A stretch of 64,000 nucleotides of DNA, taken from the NCBI RefSeq assembly GCF_047123305.1, contig NZ_CP138918.1, positions 3,658,001 to 3,722,000 on the forward strand, given 5' to 3'. Under the pieces are notes generated by a model. It made no database searches. It was given only the letters and a program-made list of their open reading frames with translations, and was not told where the DNA came from. Source of the DNA: Thalassobius sp047123305 (GTDB lineage Bacteria > Pseudomonadota > Alphaproteobacteria > Rhodobacterales > Rhodobacteraceae). Made by a program: the position numbers and the translations under genes. Below, piece by piece: positions 57,831-64,000 of this stretch. Position 1 is the first letter of the stretch. Every line of letters starts with the position of its first letter.

Positions 57831-60287
57831 ATGCAAAACAACGTTGTGCCTGCCATTCTGACCGTCACCCCAGCACAGGGTGCGGCTGCCGGATCTGGCC
57901 TACCTCTTGCGCAACCCGGCCTTTCAGGCCTGCCTGCTCATGCGGGCAACTTGGATTTCGCTGCCCTTTTGCAGGGGGAGGCACAGCCCGTAGACCTCAA
58001 CACGCCGCCGCAACTGCCTGGCGTCACACCCGCCAAAATCGCGGAGGCCACACAACAGGGTGGCACAGGGATCACGGCCGCGTCGCTGACCGGCCTGCCC
58101 TCGGGTCCGGCCGAACTCACCCCCGAACAAGCTGCCGCACTTGTTGTCTTCAGTGGTGCTGCCGCTGGGGTGATTGCCACCAAGTCCGGTCCCGTAGCGC
58201 CGCCAGAACTGGCACATGAACCTGAAATCTTATCCTCTGCCAAAGAAGGCACTGCCGTTACCGGCCAGCCCACTGACGAGGAAAAACTCCCCGCCGCTGT
58301 GGCTGCCAGCGCGCAGCAACTCAAAGAACGTCAGGCCCTTCTGCCAGTGACGAAATCAGAGGTGCGTCTTGAACAGACCTCAGAAGGCTCGGACATCGGG
58401 GCTGCGTTCCTGCGTCAGGCGATAGGTGATCTTCCTAAATCCGGCACCGCCACACCGGCGGTACACCCGGACGCAGATGACATGACTGCCCTGCAGAAAG
58501 ACACCCCGGTCACCGCTGCGCTGGATCCCAAGGCCCAGCTGATGGCAACGGTCGCAAAAACGCCGTTGACGGAGACGTCTAAAACGGCAGTGACCAGTAC
58601 CAACAGCATGTTGGATCTTGATCTGCCGGTGCAGGACACGCAGAAACCAACAGCCGTGCCGGGGCTGACCAAGCCTGTGTCCGAAGAATTGGCCAAACCC
58701 GTGTCAGATGGTTTGCCCCATCCCGTGTCACGTCCGATTTCGGTGCAACTGACCACAACGGGTCAGCTGCCTCCCACCACTGACGGGCGTGCTCAACCAG
58801 TCCAGATCGCACCAGGTCTTTCAACTTCTGAGGAAGCTGGCTCAGATACGGCGCCGACGTCAAACCAGCCCGCAAATGCGGCCAGTAACGCTGCCCTTTC
58901 CAACGGAACCAGCGGCGATAGCGCCGGGATCAGTGGCTTGGCCAAGTTTCGCGCATTGCTGCGCGGGGCGACCGGGTTTGATACAGCGGGTCCACAGGCC
59001 ACAGCGACTAGCAGCGTGACCAGCGCCGCTCAGACATCAGCCACCGCAGCGATGCCGGTGACATCCGAGGTGGTGACGCAGACCGCTCTCAACTCGGGTG
59101 CGTCTGCACAGACAACGCCTAGCGCTACAGCGCCGATTGCCGCTGAGGTTTTGAAACAGCCGAAATCAATTGAAACGGTGAGCAAACCGGTTGCCGACGC
59201 ACCCGCGCTGCCCCCTGTACAGGATCTCACACCTGATACCAGTTCGGCCGGACGCGCCCGTCGGGCCGTGCAACTTGAGACCCTGCGGACAGCCTGGCAG
59301 GACCACCGTGCCGCCGCCCAGACCGAAGGGCAAACCGAAGCAGAGGGCGAGCCCGCGCTGCCCGCAACAGCAACCGCCACTGCGGCACGGCTCCAATCGC
59401 CGGCCACGGCAAACCCTGCCGCATCCGCACAGACAGCACAGCCCACCAGCCCCGTTACAGCCAATGTGGTGGCTGAGGCCCCTGCTGCCAAACCCGCCAC
59501 ACTTTCGACACCTGTGATGGCACAGCCCGCAGACACTGCGAAAGCAGAGGCCCCGTCTGTTGAGATGCCTGTGCAGAAGGTGGAAACCGCAGCCTATGAC
59601 ACCACCAAAGTGCAGAGCGATCTGAAAACCGAATTGAAAGCCGAGATGAAGCCCGGCTTGACCCAGGCCGCAAGCGCCCCAGCGCAGCCCGCCGCACAGG
59701 CACCTGCTCAGGCCATGATGGCGGGGGCCGAAGCCTCCAGCCAGCAGCAGGCCGTGCAGGCGATGGCGCAGTCGAACGTCACGGCCACCGCGGAAGCCGC
59801 ACAGCCGCAGGCCGCCAGCCAGCCCGCCCCGATGGCGCGGTCACTGATGATGACGGATCGTGAATGGCCAACCCAGTTGACCGCAATGATCAAGGAAGCC
59901 CGCGATCTGACCCAGGGCGATATCGAAATCGCCCTGCAGCCAGAGCGTCTGGGCCGCATGACCATCCGTATGGAAATGCGGGACAATCAGGTTTCTGTAT
60001 CAATTTTGACCGACAACGATGCTTCGGCACGATTGTTGAATGACAACCAGGGTAAGCTTGCTGATCTGATGACCAAGGCAGGGCTGGATCTGACCCAGCA
60101 CAATGCCTCTTCCGGTCAGCAAGGGCGCGAACAGGCGGGTCTGGGCCAAAACGCAGGGGGCAACTCCGGCAATGGTCAGGATCCAAATGGTGACGACGCA
60201 CAGCTGACCACGGCCCAGGTCCTGGGATCCGAGTCCGCAAATTTGAACGAAGACGCCGATGACAGCGGCATTGATATTCTGGCCTGA
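57831..60287 (+). CDS. fliK: FliK, hook-length control protein
   Basis: 818 residues, long for the family. Residues 1-660 are an Ala/Pro/Thr/Gln-rich disordered ruler part; the C-terminal specificity-switch domain is about 680-780 (WPTQLTAMIKEARDLTQGDIEIALQPERLGRMTIRMEMRDNQVSVSI, partly given), the typical LxPExLGxxxV pattern. The last 40 residues are Gly/Asn/Asp-rich. A longer disordered part could mean a longer hook. Confidence 0.88.
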   Translation: MQNNVVPAILTVTPAQGAAAGSGLPLAQPGLSGLPAHAGNLDFAALLQGEAQPVDLNTPPQLPGVTPAKIAEATQQGGTGITAASLTGLPSGPAELTPEQAAALVVFSGAAAGVIATKSGPVAPPELAHEPEILSSAKEGTAVTGQPTDEEKLPAAVAASAQQLKERQALLPVTKSEVRLEQTSEGSDIGAAFLRQAIGDLPKSGTATPAVHPDADDMTALQKDTPVTAALDPKAQLMATVAKTPLTETSKTAVTSTNSMLDLDLPVQDTQKPTAVPGLTKPVSEELAKPVSDGLPHPVSRPISVQLTTTGQLPPTTDGRAQPVQIAPGLSTSEEAGSDTAPTSNQPANAASNAALSNGTSGDSAGISGLAKFRALLRGATGFDTAGPQATATSSVTSAAQTSATAAMPVTSEVVTQTALNSGASAQTTPSATAPIAAEVLKQPKSIETVSKPVADAPALPPVQDLTPDTSSAGRARRAVQLETLRTAWQDHRAAAQTEGQTEAEGEPALPATATATAARLQSPATANPAASAQTAQPTSPVTANVVAEAPAAKPATLSTPVMAQPADTAKAEAPSVEMPVQKVETAAYDTTKVQSDLKTELKAEMKPGLTQAASAPAQPAAQAPAQAMMAGAEASSQQQAVQAMAQSNVTATAEAAQPQAASQPAPMARSLMMTDREWPTQLTAMIKEARDLTQGDIEIALQPERLGRMTIRMEMRDNQVSVSILTDNDASARLLNDNQGKLADLMTKAGLDLTQHNASSGQQGREQAGLGQNAGGNSGNGQDPNGDDAQLTTAQVLGSESANLNEDADDSGIDILA

Positions 60288-60298
60288 GGTAAAAGGTA

Positions 60299-60865
60299 AT
60301 GGCAGACGCAACAGCAAACGCCCCCGCCAAGAAAAAAGGCGGCGCAGTGAAAATGGTCCTGCTGCTGGTGGTTGGCGCCGGTCTGGCCGGTGGTGGCTTC
60401 TTTGGCGGCAAGTTTTTCGCCGAATCCAGCATGAGCCCCGCCGATGAGGTGCTCCGCCTGATCGAAGAAAACAGCGCCGTTGCCGGCGACACGATGGGCG
60501 AGGATGGCCCGCAGAAGGTCTCGAAAGAGCTGCCTGAGGAGCCGGTTTTTGTCACCCAGTATTACGAATTCCCCGATCCGCTGACCACCAACCTCAAGGG
60601 ATCCAGCCGCTTCCTGCAGCTGGGGGTGGGCCTGTCGACCCAGTATGACGAAGCCGTGCTGAACAATGTGCAGATGCACGAAATGGCGCTGCGCTCGGAC
60701 ATTCTGGCCGTGTTGTCGACCTATACGGAAACCGATGTGGAAGGCACAGACGGGCGCGACCGTCTGGCGGAGGAACTGCTGAAAGTGGTGAATCGCAGGC
60801 TGGAGAAGCTGGAAGGCTTCGGCGGCATCGAGAGTGTTTTCTTCCCCACATTTGTAATGCAGTGA
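60299..60865 (+). CDS. fliL: FliL, stator-associated protein
   Basis: 188 residues. Lys-rich cytosolic start, one membrane segment about 17-37 (KMVLLLVVGAGLAGGGFFGG), a linker, then the SPFH-like periplasmic domain (FVTQYYEFPDPLTTNLKGSSRFLQLGVGLSTQYD, partly; HEMALRSDILAVLSTYTE) ending IESVFFPTFVMQ. It stabilises stators. Directly between fliK and fliM as usual. Confidence 0.93.
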   Translation: MADATANAPAKKKGGAVKMVLLLVVGAGLAGGGFFGGKFFAESSMSPADEVLRLIEENSAVAGDTMGEDGPQKVSKELPEEPVFVTQYYEFPDPLTTNLKGSSRFLQLGVGLSTQYDEAVLNNVQMHEMALRSDILAVLSTYTETDVEGTDGRDRLAEELLKVVNRRLEKLEGFGGIESVFFPTFVMQ

Positions 60866-60874
60866 GTCACACAC

Positions 60875-61858
60875 ATGGCCGGCACGCATAAGCTTTCCAG
60901 TAACGAACTCGCCGAACTTGTCGGCGGCCTGATGGACCTCGACGCCGGTGAAGGTGACGAGTTCAAAGATGGTGAGATAAGTTACAAACCGTATAAATTT
61001 GGGGAAAATAACCTGTCTCTGATGGGCGACTACTATGGCCTGCGGATGATCAACGAACGGTTCTGCCGCCTGGCCCGTTCGGTCTTCTTGCCGATGCTGC
61101 GTCTGCAGCCAAGGATCTCGTCTTTCCCGCCGGAAATCAAAAGCTTCGCCGATTACACCGATGAGGTGGAAAACTTTGTGTCCCTGACCACCAGCCGCAT
61201 CGAGGCGCTGCGCGGCAGCCAGATGCTGGTGATCCCCCCCAGCTTTATTTCGATGCTCACCAGTTCCTACTACGGTGGCAACATCCGCAGCGAAACCGTG
61301 GACCGTTCGGAATTCACCGGCACGGAACAGCGGGTGATTGAGCTGGTCTCGGACGGGCTGAACACCGCATTGGCCCTGTCTTGGCGCGACCTGATGCCGG
61401 TGACCTTTGAATTGCAGAACCGCGAAGAAAACCTCAGCTTCGCCAGCTTTGCTGACGCCGAAGACATGGTGATCAACTGCTCCTTCATGGTGCAGCTGCC
61501 GGATTGTGATCCAGAAAACTTCGACATTATTTACCCGCTGCAAACCCTGAAACCCATCGCCATGCAGCTGCGTTCGCGGATGCATTCGGATCTGATGGAA
61601 GAAGACATGACCTGGCGCGAAAAGCTGGAACAGGCCGTGATGCAGGTGCCGCTGGATGTGACCGCTGTGCTGGCCGAACCGCAGATGCCGCTGGGCCGTG
61701 TTGGGGCGGTGGCCGCTGGCGATGTGGTGCCAGTGGCGATGACCCCTGCCCCGAAACTTCTGGTCGAAGGCCGCCCGCTGTTTGATGCCGATCTGGGCGA
61801 AGCCTCCGGCAAATCTGCCCTGAACCTGACCCGCCGCCTGGCGGAAACAAGCTCCTAA
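60875..61858 (+). CDS. fliM: FliM, switch protein and CheY-P receptor
   Basis: 327 residues. N-terminal CheY-binding motif LSSNELAELVGGLMD, middle CheC-like domain (MINERFCRLARSVFLPMLRLQ, PPSFISMLTSSYYGG, FTGTEQRVIELVSDGL), and the C-terminal SpoA domain (MQVPLDVTAVLAEPQMPLGRV). Starts nine bases after fliL. Confidence 0.94.
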   Translation: MAGTHKLSSNELAELVGGLMDLDAGEGDEFKDGEISYKPYKFGENNLSLMGDYYGLRMINERFCRLARSVFLPMLRLQPRISSFPPEIKSFADYTDEVENFVSLTTSRIEALRGSQMLVIPPSFISMLTSSYYGGNIRSETVDRSEFTGTEQRVIELVSDGLNTALALSWRDLMPVTFELQNREENLSFASFADAEDMVINCSFMVQLPDCDPENFDIIYPLQTLKPIAMQLRSRMHSDLMEEDMTWREKLEQAVMQVPLDVTAVLAEPQMPLGRVGAVAAGDVVPVAMTPAPKLLVEGRPLFDADLGEASGKSALNLTRRLAETSS

Positions 61859-61883
61859 GACTGCTCGTAGAAGGACCCGTGTG

Positions 61884-62225
61884 ATGAGTGATGAAACCCT
61901 GATGGAAGATGCCGCCGGTCTGCCCGCCACCACGGGTGCTGGTGTGCCCGAGACCACCGAAGCCGGCCTGCTGGGCGGTTTGGGCGTGTTGGACACGGTG
62001 AAGGTTCGTCTGACGGTTGAGGTGGGGCGCACCCAGATCACCATTCAGGATCTGCTGAAGCTGAACGAAGGCTCGGTTGTGGAACTGGACCGTTTGGCCG
62101 GCGACCCGTTGGATATTCAGATCAACGGCACCACCATCGCCAAAGGCGAGGTTGTGGTGGTTGGGGAAAAATTCGGCATCCGCTTTGGCGACATTGTCGA
62201 TCCCAAGGATCGTGTGAGTTTCTAA
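61884..62225 (+). CDS. fliN: FliN, switch-complex protein
   Basis: 113 residues. SpoA domain: LDTVKVRLTVEVGRTQITIQDLLKLNEGSVVELDRLAGDPLDIQINGTTIAKGEVVVV, partly given, with FGIRFGDIVDP at the end. ATG 61884 is chosen over the adjacent GTG at 61881, with AAGGA eight bases upstream. Follows fliM by 25 bases. Confidence 0.94.
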   Translation: MSDETLMEDAAGLPATTGAGVPETTEAGLLGGLGVLDTVKVRLTVEVGRTQITIQDLLKLNEGSVVELDRLAGDPLDIQINGTTIAKGEVVVVGEKFGIRFGDIVDPKDRVSF

Positions 62226-62340
62226 GCCGCGCACAGAGCTGGCTCCAAGGGCGGATCAAACCGCCTAACATATTGAAAAACAAGCGCTCGGGGCCCTGCC
62301 CCGCGCCTTCTGTCATCCGTAGAAAATTTACTGCCAGACT

Positions 62341-62356
62341 TGGCACGAAACATGCC
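62341..62356 (+). promoter_or_regulatory. Sigma-54 promoter of fliOPQR
   Basis: TGGCACGAAACATGCC; perfect -24 box, ATGC -12 box, 37 bases before fliO in a 168-base gap. Confidence 0.78.
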
Positions 62357-62393
62357 CCTAATCGGTCAGGTAACCGTTTAGGAGAGGCGTGTT

Positions 62394-62711
62394 ATGGACC
62401 TTGTAGATCTTAACCAACTGCTGACTGTCGGCGGCTTTCTGGCCGCCCTTTTGGCTGTGCGCTTTGTTGTTCAGGCCAACAAAGGCAAATTGAAAACCCG
62501 TATCAACCACGATCGCCGCATGTCGCTGGGCGAAGTCACCGCATTGGGTCCAGACGCCCGCGCGATGCTTCTGACCATTGACGATCAGGAGTTTCTGGTG
62601 GTGACGGCCAAACGGCAGGCCCCGGTGGTGACGCCTTTGGCCCCGAAGGCCGCAAGTGCCGCCGCCCCCACCCCGATTGACGCCGCAACTCTGGCTGGGA
62701 TCGCAGCATGA
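62394..62711 (+). CDS. fliO: FliO, export-gate assembly protein
   Basis: 105 residues. One N-terminal membrane segment (LLTVGGFLAALLAVRFVV) and a small cytosolic domain (RMSLGEVTALGPDARAMLLTIDDQEFLVVTA). Assigned by layout and by position before fliP, with which it overlaps by four bases. GGAG lies upstream of the ATG. Confidence 0.82.
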   Translation: MDLVDLNQLLTVGGFLAALLAVRFVVQANKGKLKTRINHDRRMSLGEVTALGPDARAMLLTIDDQEFLVVTAKRQAPVVTPLAPKAASAAAPTPIDAATLAGIAA

Positions 62712-63475
62712 AGACCCAAGACTTTGCCCGCATCTTTACCGTAACAAGTGTCGTGCTTTTTACGGCTTCCCCTGCCTTGGCTCAGGGCCTGCCTGCACTG
62801 GAAATCACCAGCCCCGGTGGCAATGGTGAAACCAAGTATTCACTGTCGCTGCAAATCCTTGCGCTGATGACGGCGCTGACGGTGCTGCCCTCGATCGTTC
62901 TGGGCATGAGCGCCTTCACCCGCATCATCATTGTGTTGTCGATCCTGCGGCAGGCGCTTGGCACCCAGCAGACCCCGCCCAATCAGGTGCTGGTCGCGAT
63001 TGCCCTGTTCCTGGGCTTCTTTGTGATGCAGCCGATGCTGACCCAGGTTTATGAAACCGCCGTTGGCCCCTATCTGGACGGCAACATGGCCGCGCCTGAG
63101 GCGATGCAGAAGGCCCGTGTGCTGATCTCGGGCTTTCTGATCGAGAACACCCGCCAGAATGATCTGATGATGTTCATGGATCTGTCCGGCTCTGGCCCCT
63201 ACGCCAGCAATGACGAGGTGCCGCTGTCGGTGATGCTGCCGGCCTTCATCACTTCGGAGCTGAAAACGGCCTTCCAGATTGGCTTCTTGCTGTTCCTGCC
63301 CTTCCTGGTGATCGACATGGTGATCGCGTCGATCCTGATGGCGCTGGGTATGATGATGCTGTCGCCGATGCTGGTGTCGCTGCCCTTCAAGCTGCTGCTC
63401 TTTGTGCTGGTGGACGGCTGGGCGCTGACGATGGGCTCTCTTGTGAACTCTTTCTCCAGCGGAATAGGAGCGTAG
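62708..63475 (+). CDS. fliP: FliP, export-gate protein
   Basis: 255 residues. Signal peptide (about 1-25, ending SPALAQG), then ALTVLPSIVLGMSAFTRIIIVLSILRQALGTQQTPPNQVLVAIALFL (partly given) and FLVIDMVIASILMALGMMMLSP, the FliP signatures. Core of the FliPQR channel. Confidence 0.97.
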   Translation: MKTQDFARIFTVTSVVLFTASPALAQGLPALEITSPGGNGETKYSLSLQILALMTALTVLPSIVLGMSAFTRIIIVLSILRQALGTQQTPPNQVLVAIALFLGFFVMQPMLTQVYETAVGPYLDGNMAAPEAMQKARVLISGFLIENTRQNDLMMFMDLSGSGPYASNDEVPLSVMLPAFITSELKTAFQIGFLLFLPFLVIDMVIASILMALGMMMLSPMLVSLPFKLLLFVLVDGWALTMGSLVNSFSSGIGA

Positions 63476-63479
63476 ACAG

Positions 63480-63746
63480 ATGGATTTCGACGCCAATATC
63501 GAACAACTGCAAATCGCCTATTGGAAGATTCTGATGACCGCCGGCCCGGTGCTGGGTGTGGCCCTTGCCGTGGGTCTGTCGGTCGGGATTATTCAGGCCG
63601 CCACCTCGATCAACGAAGCCACCCTGTCCTTTGTGCCTAAACTGGCCATTGTACTGGTCACGATGGGCCTGGCCTCGGGCTTTATGCTGACCACGCTGGC
63701 GGACTACTTCATCGATATCTTCGATATGGTCGCCAGAATGCGCTGA
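63480..63746 (+). CDS. fliQ: FliQ, export-gate protein
   Basis: 88 residues, two membrane segments (ILMTAGPVLGVALAVGLSVGI; LAIVLVTMGLASGFMLTTL). GIIQAATSINEATLSFVPK is the FliQ signature. GGAG in the fliP end serves as ribosome site. Confidence 0.96.
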   Translation: MDFDANIEQLQIAYWKILMTAGPVLGVALAVGLSVGIIQAATSINEATLSFVPKLAIVLVTMGLASGFMLTTLADYFIDIFDMVARMR

Positions 63747-63749
63747 CGG

Positions 63750-64000
63750 ATGGAGGGGTTTGTCACATATGATTCCGGCGTGCCGGGTCTGGAACTGGGT
63801 AAGGTTCTGGATTTCGCGCTGATGTACCTGTTTGCGATGCTGCGGATCGGAGCCTTCATCATTGCGGCGCCGGTCTTTGGGGCACGGTTCATCCCGTTGC
63901 AGGTGCGCATCATCATGTCGGTGATGCTGACAATCCCCGTGATGGCCTATGCGCCAATGCCCCCGATCGATGTGCTGACCAGCAAACGCATCGTGGGCAT
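63750..64000 (+). CDS. fliR: FliR, export-gate protein (N-terminal part)
   Basis: First 83 codons; the gene runs off the right edge. MEGFVTYDSGVPGLELGKVLDF, then MYLFAMLRIGAFIIAAPVFG and VRIIMSVMLTIPVMAYAPM are FliR-type membrane segments. It begins three bases after the fliQ stop. Confidence 0.92.
   Translation, partial: MEGFVTYDSGVPGLELGKVLDFALMYLFAMLRIGAFIIAAPVFGARFIPLQVRIIMSVMLTIPVMAYAPMPPIDVLTSKRIVG

Noticed and set aside
60176..62044. 622-codon minus-strand frame opposite fliL-fliM-fliN
   Set aside because: Spans three well-assigned genes; antisense shadow.
1..64000. CRISPR arrays, tRNA or rRNA genes, insertion sequences
   Set aside because: No regular short direct repeats with spacers, no cloverleaf with CCA-type end and no transposase frame were found on reading both strands.

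Overview
The window is a nearly continuous polar-flagellum and chemotaxis island of about 60 genes. GC content is high and the organism is very probably an alphaproteobacterium of the Rhodobacterales/Roseobacter type. The gene set matches the Fla1-type system known from Rhodobacter (Cereibacter) sphaeroides: its own sigma-54 (RpoN), two AAA+ activators (a FleQ-like one with an HTH and a FleT-like one without), FliA/FlgM, FliS/FliD, the FlgT outer ring protein, a separate flagellar lytic transglycosylase (SltF) beside a one-domain FlgJ, and a CheA3/CheA4-type split chemotaxis kinase. The classical alphaproteobacterial genes (flaF, flbT, fliX) are not seen. No RNA gene, insertion sequence or CRISPR array was seen.

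Layout: 1-4002 (minus) fliA (partial), flhF, flhA. 4202-7418 (plus) flgP, flgT, flgA, flgM and a DUF2802-like gene. 7591-9843 one minus and two plus genes of unknown function. 9975-12983 (minus) rpoN and flagellin. 13243-17220 (plus) a PomA/PomB-like stator and fliD. 17426-29781 (minus) fleQ, sltF, flgL, K, J, I, H, G, F, E, D, C, B. 29920-33138 (plus) a 1072-residue acidic modular protein. 33163-34184 (minus) a Sel1-repeat (MotX-like) gene and a small gene. 34459-38071 (plus) a cysteine-cluster domain protein, a hybrid histidine kinase, a FliL-like protein and a 60-residue protein. 38154-50542 (minus) fliS with small neighbours, cheA3, cheY, a cytoplasmic MCP, cheW, cheB, cheR, cheA4 and a small gene. 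50891-64000 (plus) fleT, fliEFGHIJ, fliKLMN, fliOPQ and the start of fliR.

Regulation can be read from the DNA. I find twelve GG-N10-GC sigma-54 promoters (4069-, 4132+, 8282+, 13194+, 26179-, 29827+, 29882-, 34309+, 37841+, 50840+, 57775+, 62341+). A second motif, TAAA-N14..16-G(T/A/C)CG(T/C)T, stands before flgM, flagellin, fliD, fliS, the MCP and two unknown genes; it is most simply the FliA (sigma-28) site. Several uncharacterised genes therefore belong to the flagellar regulon by their promoters.

The most striking content is a roughly 95-residue helical module found four times in the acidic protein (29920-33138) and three times in the CheA3-like protein (39501-43775). The two proteins also share an ungapped 57-residue segment (39 of 57 identical) despite synonymous codon divergence. 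Five of the seven modules keep one histidine in an LLHAAxQM context that resembles a degenerate Hpt site. Other points of interest are a FlhF homologue without a readable GTPase P-loop, face-to-face sigma-54 promoters between flgB and the acidic-protein gene, and a PomAB/FlgT/FlgP/MotX-like set suggesting a Vibrio-style, possibly sodium-driven motor.
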